From Hyphomicrobiales bacterium (GTDB lineage: Bacteria > Pseudomonadota > Alphaproteobacteria > Rhizobiales > Rhizobiaceae), in NCBI GenBank assembly GCA_900465685.1, contig UEGR01000003.1, forward strand, positions 124,001 to 188,000: a stretch of DNA of 64,000 nucleotides, in the 5' to 3' direction. The notes under the pieces are model-generated. The model was not told where the DNA came from. It saw nothing but the letters and a program-made list of their open reading frames with translations, and did not search any database. Position numbers and translations under genes: made by a program. Shown in pieces: positions 8,975-18,700 of this stretch (position 1 is the first letter of the stretch; every line of letters starts with the position of its first letter).

Positions 8975-10078
8975 ATGGGGATCAAATCCTTCCTTCTGGC
9001 TACCACCGTCGTGACGAGCGTTGTTGCCGCCGCCACATTCTCCGCCAGCGCACAGGAGCGGGTGGTCAATATCTACAACTGGTCGGATTATATCGACGAC
9101 TCCATCCTGAAGGATTTCACCAAGGAAACGGGCATCAAGGTCGTCTATGACGTCTATGATTCCAATGAAATCCTCGAAACCAAGCTTCTGGCCGGTGGCA
9201 GCGGCTATGATCTCGTTGTTCCGTCGGGCGAATTTCTTGGCCGCCAGATTCCCGCTGGCGTGTTCCTGAAGCTCGACAAGGACAAGCTGCCGAACCTCAA
9301 GAATATGTGGGACGAGATTTCGAACCGAGCCGCAACCTACGATCCGGGCAACGAATACTCGGTCAATTATATGTGGGGCACTACCGGCATTGGCTACAAC
9401 AAGGCCAAGATCAAGGAAGCGCTCGGCACCGACACCATCGATTCGTGGGACGTGCTGTTTGATCCGGAAAAGTCGGCAAAGCTGAAGGATTGCGGCATCT
9501 ATCTTCTGGATTCCGCCAGCGAAATGCTGCGTCCGGCTTTGAACTATCTCGGCCTTGATCCAAATTCTCCGTCGCCGGACGACTTGCAGAAGGCGCAGGA
9601 TCTCTATCTCAAGATCCGCCCGAATATTCGCAAGTTCCACTCGTCGGAATATATCAATGCACTCGCCAATGGCGATATCTGCATGGCCATCGGCTATTCG
9701 GGTGACATTTTCCAGGCACGCGATCGCGCCGAAAAGGCCAATCAGGGCGTCGAGATCGGCTATTCGATCCCGAAGGAAGGCGCTTTGATGTGGTTTGACC
9801 AGATGGCGATCCCGGCTGATGCCAAGCATGTGCCGGAAGCACTGGAATTCATGAATTATATCATGCGTCCGGAAGTGGCGGCCAAGGCTTCGGATTATGT
9901 GTTCTATGCCAATGGCAACAAGGCTTCGCAGGAATTCATCAACAAAGACATCCTTAATGATCCGGCGATCTACCCGACCGCAGACGTCATGAAGAAGCTG
10001 TTCGTGCCGACGCCTTATGACACCAAGACCCAGCGCGTGGTGACCCGTGCCTGGACCAAGATCGTCACAGGCCAGTAA
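8975..10078 (+). CDS. potF: Putrescine/spermidine ABC transporter, periplasmic binding protein
   Basis: 367 residues. Signal peptide MGIKSFLLATTVVTSVVAAA ending near FSASAQ. Mature hallmarks of PotF/PotD are VNIYNWSDYIDDSIL, YDVYDSNEILETKLLAGGSGYDLVVPS, and YMWGTTGIGYN. The C-terminus ends TRAWTKIVTGQ. The start is set at 8975 (MGIK) with GGAGC upstream; an in-frame ATG at 8963 is possible. First of four importer genes, separated from the ATPase gene by a palindromic repeat, which may lower downstream expression relative to this abundant protein. Confidence 0.93.
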   Translation: MGIKSFLLATTVVTSVVAAATFSASAQERVVNIYNWSDYIDDSILKDFTKETGIKVVYDVYDSNEILETKLLAGGSGYDLVVPSGEFLGRQIPAGVFLKLDKDKLPNLKNMWDEISNRAATYDPGNEYSVNYMWGTTGIGYNKAKIKEALGTDTIDSWDVLFDPEKSAKLKDCGIYLLDSASEMLRPALNYLGLDPNSPSPDDLQKAQDLYLKIRPNIRKFHSSEYINALANGDICMAIGYSGDIFQARDRAEKANQGVEIGYSIPKEGALMWFDQMAIPADAKHVPEALEFMNYIMRPEVAAKASDYVFYANGNKASQEFINKDILNDPAIYPTADVMKKLFVPTPYDTKTQRVVTRAWTKIVTGQ

Positions 10079-10090
10079 TAATCGAACGCT

Positions 10091-10194
10091 AGAGCATTTC
10101 CAGCAAAAGTGCGTAGCGGTTTTGCGTCGGATAATGCGAAAAACAAATAGATAGAGCGGTTCTACGATTCCGTTTTTAACTGGAACCGCTCTAT
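10091..10194. repeat. Intergenic palindromic repeat, family 1 copy A
   Basis: Contains AGCATTTCCAGCAAAAGTGC, GCGGTTTTGCGTCGGATAAT and a hairpin with arms AGCGGTTC / GAACCGCT. The same element in opposite orientation lies at 13,236-13,335, and a degraded copy at 15,402-15,494. A second hairpin (GAGCGGC...GCCGCTC, about 10,227-10,258) follows in the gap before potG. Confidence 0.75.
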
Positions 10195-10345
10195 GCCGGG
10201 GTTTGACCCGCATATGACATTGTGAAGAGCGGCTCACTGTTGGACAGAGGGCCGCTCTACGTCTTGTAAATGCTGCATAATCATCGAAAGCAGTCTCGTT
10301 TTGAGACGAACTTTTGGTTCCGGGTAGATCGGATAGGGGAACGGT

Positions 10346-11491
10346 ATGGAATCTTTTGGCAGCTTTCGCCGCAAATTTGCGCCTTGGAATGACGCGGCGG
10401 CCAAGCCCTACATTTCTTTCGAGAATGTGACGAAAATCTTCGGCGATTTCACCGCCGTCGATGATCTGTCGCTGAATGTTTTCAACCGCGAGTTCTTTGC
10501 GCTGCTGGGTGCATCCGGCTGTGGCAAGACCACGCTGATGCGCATGCTGGCAGGCTTCGAGGAGCCGACATCTGGCCGTATCACGCTGGACGGTCAGGAT
10601 ATGCGCGGCATCCCGCCCTATAAACGCCCGGTCAACATGATGTTCCAGTCCTATGCGCTGTTTCCGCATATGACGGTCGAGAACAATATCGCCTTCGGCC
10701 TCAAGCAGGACGGTATGGCGAAATCGGAAATCGATGCGCGCGTTGCGGAAATGCTCAAGCTCGTGAAGCTGGAGCAATATGGCAAGCGCAAGCCGCATCA
10801 GTTGTCTGGCGGCCAGCGCCAGCGCGTGGCGCTTGCCCGCTCCGTCGCCAAGCGCCCCAAGGTGCTGCTGCTGGATGAGCCGCTTGGCGCGCTCGACAAG
10901 AAACTGCGCGAAGAAACCCAGTTCGAACTGATGGATTTGCAGGTCAAGCTTGGCATGACCTTCATGGTCGTGACCCACGATCAGGAAGAAGCCATGACCA
11001 TGTCAGACCGTATCGCGGTCATGGACAAGGGCCGCATCAAGCAGGTGGCGACACCAGCTGAAGTCTATGAAGCGCCACGCTCCAAATTCGTGGCCGACTT
11101 CATCGGCAATGTGAATATCATCGAAGGTGAAGTGGTGAAGTCCGCCAATGGCGAGGCGGAAATCGCCACCGAAAAATTCGGCTTCCATATCCAGACCGAA
11201 ACCCGCGAGCAGCTCAATCCGGGCCAGAAGGTCTGGTATGCGGTGCGCCCGGAAAAGACCCGCATTTCGCGCACCAAGCCGGAAGAAGCGTCAGTCAACG
11301 CGGTGGAAGGCGAGTTGTGGGATATCGCCTATTTCGGCGATATGACGGTTTTCCACGTGCGTCTCGACAATGGCCGCACCATCAAGGCTGCCAGCCTCAA
11401 CGCGGTGCGCAAGACCGAAAATCCGCTGACCTATGACGAGCGCGTCTGGGTTTCCTTCGATACCGACGCCGGTCTGGTGCTCACAGCGTGA
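10346..11491 (+). CDS. potG: Putrescine ABC transporter, ATP-binding subunit
   Basis: 381 residues. ABC ATPase with Walker A GASGCGKTT (residues about 54-62), signature LSGGQRQRVALARS, Walker B VLLLDEPLGALD, and the H-loop VVTHDQEEAM. A C-terminal TOBE domain (from about residue 280) with VRPEKTRIS is typical of spermidine/putrescine and CUT1-type importers. It energises the importer at the inner membrane. The permease gene starts 10 bp after its stop. Confidence 0.95.
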   Translation: MESFGSFRRKFAPWNDAAAKPYISFENVTKIFGDFTAVDDLSLNVFNREFFALLGASGCGKTTLMRMLAGFEEPTSGRITLDGQDMRGIPPYKRPVNMMFQSYALFPHMTVENNIAFGLKQDGMAKSEIDARVAEMLKLVKLEQYGKRKPHQLSGGQRQRVALARSVAKRPKVLLLDEPLGALDKKLREETQFELMDLQVKLGMTFMVVTHDQEEAMTMSDRIAVMDKGRIKQVATPAEVYEAPRSKFVADFIGNVNIIEGEVVKSANGEAEIATEKFGFHIQTETREQLNPGQKVWYAVRPEKTRISRTKPEEASVNAVEGELWDIAYFGDMTVFHVRLDNGRTIKAASLNAVRKTENPLTYDERVWVSFDTDAGLVLTA

Positions 11492-11501
11492 GGATTGCCC
11501 C

Positions 11502-12413
11502 ATGCAGAAGCTGATTGCTTCCATCGCCAGCCGCCTCGTCATTGCGATACCCTATTTCTGGCTGCTGGTATTCTTCCTCGTCCCGTTCTTCATCGTCTTC
11601 AAGATTTCCCTGTCGGAAGTCGCGATGGCGATCCCGGCCTATATGCCAACATTCGATCTGGCCCAGGGCTTCGCGTCCAATTGGGAGAAGATCAAGCAGC
11701 TGTCGTTCGCCAATTATCTCTGGCTGCTGGATGACCCGCTTTACTACAAGGCCTATCTGTCGAGCGTCCGCATCGCGGCCATTTCGACCTTCCTGACGCT
11801 CCTTGTGGCCTATCCGATGGCCTATGGCATTGCGCGCGCGCCGACGACAATCCGCCCGACGCTGCTGATGCTGGTGATCCTGCCGTTCTGGACCTCGTTC
11901 CTGATCCGCGTCTATGCGTGGATCGGTATTCTGAAGCCCGAAGGGCTGCTGAACCAGTTTTTGATGTGGCTCAATGTCATTGATACGCCGCTCAACATTC
12001 TGAACACCGATACGGCGGTCTTCATCGGTATCGTCTATTCCTATCTGCCTTTCATGGTGCTGCCGATCTATTCGTCGCTTGAAAAGATGGATTATTCGCT
12101 GATTGAGGCAGCGCAGGATCTGGGCTGCACGCCGTTTGCCGCATTCTGGAAAATCACGTTTCCGCTGTCACTTGCCGGTGTTCTGGCAGGCTGCTTCCTG
12201 GTCTTCATCCCGGCTGTCGGTGAATTCGTGATCCCCGATCTTCTCGGCGGATCGCAGACATTGATGATCGGTAAGACGATCTGGAGCGAGTTCTTCTCCA
12301 ACCGCGACTGGCCGGTATCGTCCGCTGTTGCGGTGGTGCTGCTGATCCTGCTGATCGTGCCGATTGTGATCTTCCAGCAGGTGCAGGCACGTGCGCAGGA
12401 AAAGGGGAAATAA
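11502..12413 (+). CDS. potH: Putrescine ABC transporter, permease 1
   Basis: 303 residues from MQKLIASIASR. Six predicted membrane helices, with the EAA loop EAAQDLGCTPFAAFWKITFPLS near residues 205-226 contacting the ATPase. FWTSFLIRVYAWIGIL is a family-conserved segment of PotB/PotH. The gene is cotranscribed, 10 bp after potG and 3 bp before potI. Confidence 0.94.
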   Translation: MQKLIASIASRLVIAIPYFWLLVFFLVPFFIVFKISLSEVAMAIPAYMPTFDLAQGFASNWEKIKQLSFANYLWLLDDPLYYKAYLSSVRIAAISTFLTLLVAYPMAYGIARAPTTIRPTLLMLVILPFWTSFLIRVYAWIGILKPEGLLNQFLMWLNVIDTPLNILNTDTAVFIGIVYSYLPFMVLPIYSSLEKMDYSLIEAAQDLGCTPFAAFWKITFPLSLAGVLAGCFLVFIPAVGEFVIPDLLGGSQTLMIGKTIWSEFFSNRDWPVSSAVAVVLLILLIVPIVIFQQVQARAQEKGK

Positions 12414-12416
12414 GCG

Positions 12417-13238
12417 ATGAACAACAACTGGTCCCGTTTCAATATCGCATCGGTGGTTGTCGGCTTCGCCTTCCTCTATCTGCCCATCGTGCTGCTGGTC
12501 ATCTATTCGTTCAATGAATCCCGGCTGGTGACGGTCTGGGCGGGGTTCTCGACCAAATGGTATGTTGAGCTGTTCCGCAATCAGGCGCTGATGGACGCGG
12601 CATGGGTGACGATCCGCGTCGCCTTCCTGTCGGCGACCATTGCAACCGTGCTGGGTACGCTCGCGGCGCTGGCGTTGACGCGCTATACCCGCTTCCGCGG
12701 TCGCATCCTGTTTTCGGGCATGGTCTACGCGCCGCTGGTCATGCCGGATGTCATCACCGGCCTGTCGCTTCTGCTGCTTTTCGTGGCGATGAATTTCGAC
12801 CGCGGTTTCTGGACCGTCACGCTGGCCCATATCACATTCGCAATGTGTTTCGTGGCGGTCGTGGTGCAGTCGCGTCTGGTGAGTTTTGATCGCTCGCTGG
12901 AGGAAGCAGCGATGGATCTCGGCGCGCCACCGGTCACCACCTTCATGAAGATCACGCTACCGGTGATCCTGCCTGCGGTGGTTTCTGGCTGGATGCTGGC
13001 CTTCACCCTGTCGCTTGACGATCTGGTGATTGCAAGCTTCACCTCCGGGCCGGGCGCCACCACGCTGCCGATGAAAATCTACAGCCAGGTGCGTCTTGGC
13101 GTGACGCCGGAAATCAATGCGGTCTGCACCATCTTGATCGCGCTGGTGACCACGGGCGTCATCATCGCATCCATCGTCAACAAGCGCCGCGAAGTGCAGC
13201 GCCGTCGCGATGAGCAGGCAGCATTCCGTATGGGTTAG
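12417..13238 (+). CDS. potI: Putrescine ABC transporter, permease 2
   Basis: 273 residues, six predicted helices. YLPIVLLVIYSFNES at the N-terminus, EEAAMDLGAPPVTTFMKITLP as EAA loop and the SLDDLVIASFTSGPGATTLP segment all match PotC/PotI. It completes a potFGHI-type importer. A family 1 repeat overlaps its stop codon and probably forms the 3' hairpin of the operon. Confidence 0.94.
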   Translation: MNNNWSRFNIASVVVGFAFLYLPIVLLVIYSFNESRLVTVWAGFSTKWYVELFRNQALMDAAWVTIRVAFLSATIATVLGTLAALALTRYTRFRGRILFSGMVYAPLVMPDVITGLSLLLLFVAMNFDRGFWTVTLAHITFAMCFVAVVVQSRLVSFDRSLEEAAMDLGAPPVTTFMKITLPVILPAVVSGWMLAFTLSLDDLVIASFTSGPGATTLPMKIYSQVRLGVTPEINAVCTILIALVTTGVIIASIVNKRREVQRRRDEQAAFRMG

Positions 13239-13335
13239 AGCGGTTCCGGTTAAAACGGAATCTTGGAACCGCTCTATCTATTTGTTTTGACGCATTATCC
13301 TACGCAAAACCGCTTTGCACTTTTGCTGGAAATGC
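13236..13335. repeat. Intergenic palindromic repeat, family 1 copy B
   Basis: Same segments as copy A in reverse order: AGAGCGGTTCCGG, a hairpin with AACCGCTCTA, ACGCAAAACCGC and TTGCTGGAAATGCT. Copies A and B bracket potGHI in opposite orientation. Confidence 0.75.
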
Positions 13336-13353
13336 TTGGCTTTGATTGGGGCT

Positions 13354-15324
13354 TTACTGCCCCAATCCGGTTGACGATGGCGAGATGAATGGCCGATCCC
13401 AGGAGCCGCCGACAAAGAAATGCAATGGCGGCTTGGCGGGCGTTGCATTCTCGGCGGGCGCTGGCGCTGGTTGGCCTTCCGCTCCGGCCTGCGGCTGCTG
13501 TTCTGGCGTTTCAGGCTGGCTGTTGGGGAAGATGACCTCGCCGCTCAGCGCAAGACTGCGATCCACGAAAGGCACGATGCCAGCAAGATTGAGCGTCCCG
13601 TCCGAAGTGTCGAGGCGTGCGCTTTCCAGCGACGCCACGCCTTCGGAAAGATTGGCCTTGAGGTCAAGCCGGTTGAAGGCCAGTGCGACATTGTCTTTGC
13701 GTTCCAGCGCGAAGAACCGCTCGCTCTGCGCCTTGGTCAGAAAGTCCTGAACGGCAAAGCCTTGCATCTGGCCGTTGTTCAGTTGCACCGACACATTGCC
13801 CTGTGCGCTGGAAAGCAGGCCGGACCAGCGATTGACCGGGCCTTTCATGAACAGCGAGACATTGCCCTTGCCGCTGATAAACGGCTTGTCGAACCCAAGC
13901 GCCGTCAGGAACTGCGTGCTCTCGATGTCGCTCGCGTTAAAACGCAGCTCACCCGTGGCACTCTTGAGATCGCGGACGATCTGCACATTTGCCTGCAAGG
14001 TGCCGTTGAACCCCTTGGCGTCGCCAATATCGAAAATCGCACGACCGCCGCGAATCTGGATCGCGGCTGCAACGCCCGTCAGCGTGACGGGGCCTGCCGT
14101 GGCGTTCTGGGCGGAAAGACGCAGATCAAACTCCGAACGGTCGAAGAAGCTCGTATCGATGGCGTCCGTATTGCCGCGATCATTGGGTGCGCGTGCGGTG
14201 GTGTCCGGCAGGGGCACAAAAGCCGCGAACAGGCTGCGAAGGTCCAGCTTGTCGAAGGCAAGCGTGCCGGTGACGGCCGGCTGTTCCTGTTCAAGGCCGA
14301 TTTCAATCACGCCCTTTGCAGGGCTGTCGCCAGCGTTCATCTCAACGTCGGCAAATTTCCAGCGCTTCGGCGTGGCGGTAATGGTGGAATCGAGCGAGAA
14401 CGCACCGACCTGCGAACTGCCCGCGATGGGCGGCAGGCTCAGCCAGCGCACCGCTCCGCTCAAGGATGGTGTCTTCGCGCTCAGATCACCTTCGAAGAAA
14501 CGGTCTTCCGAAATGTTGGCCTTGCCCTGAAAGGTCAGGCTTAGCGGATTGGCGGTAAAGCTCGCCGTCACATCCGAAGTGCCGCCTGCCAGAAGCGGCA
14601 GCGCCTGTGCCGCCGTGATGCTGAACTGCGAGGCTTCATTGCGCCATTTACCGCTGCCGCGCAGCGTCGCCGCGCTCGACGTCTGGGGCCATTCCAGCGT
14701 CATGTTCACATTGGTCAGCTGTTCATCCTTGGCAGGATCTCCACCGTTTCCACCGCCATTTTCAGGGCGCGGAAATGAAACCGTTCCATCGCGCACCACC
14801 ACACGGCCGAAAGGCTGCGATGCCTGTTCGGCTGCCTGCGTGTTGTTGTTTGTGCCGCGCTGCTGCAAGGCGCGCTGTGCACGGATTGCGGTGCCGAGAC
14901 GACCGTTGGAATTGGCAATGGCGTCGAGCAGCGCAGGGAAATTGGAAACCGGCCCGTCGAGATTGACATGCGGGCGCACGATCTGCGTTTCCGAGAAGGA
15001 AATATGCCCCATGATCGCATCAAGCGGCGACAGTTCAACGTCAATGCGGGCCGCGCTCATGAAGGGCTTCTGGCCCTGTTCGGTCATCTTGCTCAAGGTG
15101 ACGCCGTTCAGCGAGGCGCGCAGCACGGGGAAGACTTTCAGGCGAGGGGCTTCGCGAAGTTCGACGCTATAGCCGGTCCAGGCACTGATTTCCTGCGCCA
15201 CACGCACGCGGATCGCATCGGTCGAGACAATGAAAGGCACCACGGCCAGCAAGGTCGCTGCAGCCGCGGCACAAAGAATGACGAGCGCGATGACAAGGCG
15301 TGCGAACTTAGGCCAGCGCATCAA
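13354..15324 (-). CDS. AsmA-family protein
   Basis: 656 residues. One N-terminal membrane helix (LVIALVILCAAAAATLLAVV) anchors a long periplasmic beta-rich body, as in AsmA/TamB-like bridge proteins implicated in lipid transport to the outer membrane. The AsmA C-terminal region is visible as GKGNVSLFMKGPVNRWSGLL and NGQMQGFAVQDFL. The C-terminus is Pro/Ala-rich with PLHFFVGGSWDRPFISP. Monocistronic, convergent with the putrescine operon. Confidence 0.88.
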   Translation of the reverse strand: MMRWPKFARLVIALVILCAAAAATLLAVVPFIVSTDAIRVRVAQEISAWTGYSVELREAPRLKVFPVLRASLNGVTLSKMTEQGQKPFMSAARIDVELSPLDAIMGHISFSETQIVRPHVNLDGPVSNFPALLDAIANSNGRLGTAIRAQRALQQRGTNNNTQAAEQASQPFGRVVVRDGTVSFPRPENGGGNGGDPAKDEQLTNVNMTLEWPQTSSAATLRGSGKWRNEASQFSITAAQALPLLAGGTSDVTASFTANPLSLTFQGKANISEDRFFEGDLSAKTPSLSGAVRWLSLPPIAGSSQVGAFSLDSTITATPKRWKFADVEMNAGDSPAKGVIEIGLEQEQPAVTGTLAFDKLDLRSLFAAFVPLPDTTARAPNDRGNTDAIDTSFFDRSEFDLRLSAQNATAGPVTLTGVAAAIQIRGGRAIFDIGDAKGFNGTLQANVQIVRDLKSATGELRFNASDIESTQFLTALGFDKPFISGKGNVSLFMKGPVNRWSGLLSSAQGNVSVQLNNGQMQGFAVQDFLTKAQSERFFALERKDNVALAFNRLDLKANLSEGVASLESARLDTSDGTLNLAGIVPFVDRSLALSGEVIFPNSQPETPEQQPQAGAEGQPAPAPAENATPAKPPLHFFVGGSWDRPFISPSSTGLGQ

Positions 15325-15401
15325 CCATCCGATCCCTAATCCCTTTTATTCTCGTTTAAACGAGCCGCGCCACAAAGCAAAGCCGCCTTCGCAGATTCGG
15401 T

Positions 15402-15494
15402 TTAGAACGGTTCTGCCCTGAAGGGAATCGCTCAAATTGTTTTCGCGCAGTTCTTGACGCAAAACCGTGTCACAATTTTGCTGGCAACGCTCTA
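15402..15494. repeat. Intergenic palindromic repeat, family 1 copy C (degraded)
   Basis: Retains TAGAACGGTTC, TTGACGCAAAACCG and TTTTGCTGGCAACGCT, in the same order as copy B but with many substitutions. Confidence 0.6.
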
Positions 15495-15691
15495 TGGTTA
15501 ATCAATTACTGTCTGAAATTTAACCCTGATTTTACAGTCGCTACGAATGTGTAAATTCTGAACGATGAAATTAAGGTCGCATTAACTGGCATTATGCGAA
15601 AAAGCGTTAACACAACGGGTGATGATCGAGCCGCCGTTTCCGGCATCCTCTTGCAAGTTGCTTTTGTGTCTTTGTCTCTGAGATTCTCGTA

Positions 15692-15722
15692 GCGCCGGCT
15701 TTGCCCGGCGCTTTTTTTTTGG
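15692..15722 (+). terminator. Rho-independent terminator on the plus strand, possible sRNA end
   Basis: GCGCCGG-CTTTG-CCCGGCGC followed by nine T. It reads rightward, but no plus-strand gene lies upstream: the nearest genes on both sides are on the minus strand. It may end an unannotated small RNA in 15,495-15,690 or act on antisense transcription into pdhS. Confidence 0.65.
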
Positions 15723-15740
15723 AAATCAGGATGGAGCTGA

Positions 15741-18700
15741 TCAGTCGGCCAGAACCCGTGTCGGCGGGAAAAGAATTTCCACAACCGTACCGCGACCGGG
15801 CGTCGAGTCGATTGCGAACTGGGCGCGGTTGGCTTCAACCATCGCCTTGGTGAGCGGCAATCCGAGGCCGGTGCCTTCATTACGCCAATCACGAGCCGTT
15901 TCACTTGGGCGGCGCTGCGAGGCATTGACCTGACGGAATGGCTTCAGCGCCTGCTCGACTTCCGACTTGGTCATGCCGATGCCCGTATCGCGCACCCGCA
16001 TCGCCACGTCGCCATTCATCTCATAGCTGGTCGAGACAATGACCTGACCGCCGGGCGCGGTAAACCGCACTGCATTGGACAGAAGGTTGAGCGCCACCTG
16101 CTTGATCGAACGCGCATCCGCGACGATGTCCGGCAGATTGGACTGGAAGCTGGAGCGGATGATGATGCGCTCGCGATTTGCCTGCGGCTGCATCAGTGCA
16201 ATGGCCTCGGCAATTGCGTCATTCAGCGACACCGCTTCAAACTGCATTTCAAGCGCGCCGGCTTCGATCTTGGAGATATCCAGCAGGTCGTTGACGAGCG
16301 CCAGCACATGATTGCCGGAGCGGTTGATATCTCGCAGATAATCGCGATAGCGATCATTGCCGATGGGGCCGAATTTCTCGTCGGCCATCAGTTCGGAAAA
16401 GCCAATAATAGCATTCAGCGGCGTGCGGATTTCATGGCTGATACGCGCCAGAAAATCGGTTTTCTGGTTGGAGGCGCGTTCGGCCTCCTTGCGCGCATTT
16501 GTCAGTTCTTCTTCCGTGCGCTTCCACTGCGTGATGTCGCGCAGCACGGCGCAGAAACCCCGCTTCTGCGGCAGCTTGCCGATGGTCATGAAGAGCGGGA
16601 TGAAGCCGCCCTTGGCTTCGCGACCGATCACCTCGCGTCCATCATTGAGCACGCTCAGCACGCCATTGTCGGACAGTCCGCTCAAGTAATCCATCGCCGC
16701 GCGCTGGCTTTCGATGGCGAAGAGCATGGAGAAAAACTTGCCTTCCGTCTCGTCACGGTCATAGCCGAACAGAGCGGATGCAGAATGGTTCATCGAGCGG
16801 ATGCGCCCTTCCGGGTCGATCAGCACGACGCCATCGGTCGCTGTGTCGAGGATGGTTTTCAGCTCATCCACATGGGCTTCCAGCGCCTGCTTTTCCTCGT
16901 CATCGGTGACGGATTGCGGCACGGCTGTTTGAACAGGTGCAGCTGCAACCGGTGCTTCGGCAACGGGCATGAGGCTCAGCAACAAGGCGCGACCGCCTTG
17001 CCATGCAATTGCGTTCAGATGCGCATCGACCGGCTGTTCGCTGCCATCGGCATGACGCAGCACCATTCCCTGACGCGGCGCATTGTCATCGCTTTCGCTG
17101 TTGAACAGCGCTTCTACGCCGCCCGCATGGCGAATGTCTTCAATCGCATCATAGCCGGTGAGGTCGAGCAGCGCCTGATTGACGTAATGCACTTCGTCGC
17201 CGGAATGGATGATTACGGGAACCGGCAGATTGGCCAGCAGCGCTGTCTCGTCTATAGCAGCTGTTTCGTGAGTGGTGTCGCTGGCAAGGCTTTCGACCTG
17301 CTGCTCTTCGCGTTGCGAAACAGCGGGCTGTTCTGCCGGAATTTCCGCAATTGGAGCGACAGGTTCGATAACCGGTGCTGTCGGGGTTGCTTCAGAGGTG
17401 GCTTCTTCCGGCGTAATGACAGGCGTGTCCGTCGGCACGTTGGAAACCGTCTCAGTCTGCGAGCTGGAAAGACCCTGCTTGCGCAGACGATCCGCGATTT
17501 CGCGGAACGCATTGCGCTCGGTTTTGGTCAGTCCGCCTTCCGGACGCTGTTCGCGCTCCCTGACTTTCAGGAGCTTCGCCTGATCGGATGCGACCTTTTC
17601 CTGGGCCGCTGCATTCAGAAGGTTGATCACCTTGTCTGAATCGCGACGTCCGGCTGTGGGCGCGATGTTGAGCGGCGGCTTCGGCAGCGTCTCGCCGGGA
17701 TGATCGTCATTGGCGATCTCTTCGGTCAGCGCCAGTACATCGTCGTCAGAGGCATCGCTGTTGACGGCCTCCTGAACTTCAGGCTTGCGATTTTGCGGAA
17801 TGCCGCCCGCCAGCGCGAGGCCGATTTCTTCCGGATCTTCTACCGCTTCGTCAGGGCGCACCAGACCAAAACCGCGGAAGCCGATGAACGCGCGATCACG
17901 GGAATAGACCGGCAGAGCGGCCAGTTCCACCGGCACGCGCAGATTGGTGCCTTCGACGGGCCACATCAGGCGTTTGCCCGACCATGTGTCGCGCTTGCTG
18001 AGCAGCGATGCAATGCTGCCATCATGATCGAAGCCGAACACATTGGCGACATCGCTGAAACGGCGTCCGGTTACATCCGCCGAATTAGGGCCGACAGTGA
18101 TGCCGAACTCCGGCGAAATCTCGCTGAACACGCCGTCGGCGCTGGTCTTCCAGATGAAGCGGGCAGGCGGCGCATCGCGGTCGAACCGGAAGCCTTGCGG
18201 CTTTTGCGCTTCCACTGCGGGCTCGCTGACGGCCTCAGCCACTGGCGTAGCGACCGGCTCGTGCGGTTCCTGTTCAGGGAGCATTTCTTCAAGAATTTCT
18301 TCCGCGCCTTCTGGCGGTTGGACAGCGGTTTGCTCGTGCGCTTGAATCGATGTTGTCTCGGCTGTGACCTGCGCCGGGGCTTCGGCGACGATGCACAGAA
18401 GATGCAGCGCGGGTGCATCGATCAGCCGGGCGATTGCGCCCGGAACCGACTGGCGACCTGCACGGATGCGGCGCTTGACGATACGGTCAGGCGTATCGGC
18501 GGCTTCCACGACCAGATCTTCAAGCGTTGCAGCGGAAATATCGAGCGCGGCGAAGCGCTTGCTTGCCGCGATGACCTTGCAGTCGGCATCGATCAACGCA
18601 ACATGCGTGTCGTCATCGCTGAGACCCGCGATGATATCTTCGGCATTGCTCGATGTGCCGCTGGCGGTGATCGCAAGACCAGCTACGCCATCGGGCAGAA

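Noticed and set aside
8912..10978. 688-codon open frame on the minus strand
   Set aside because: Antisense to the putrescine-binding protein and ATPase genes; its protein has no domain pattern and is rich in His/Arg/Ile as mirror frames are.
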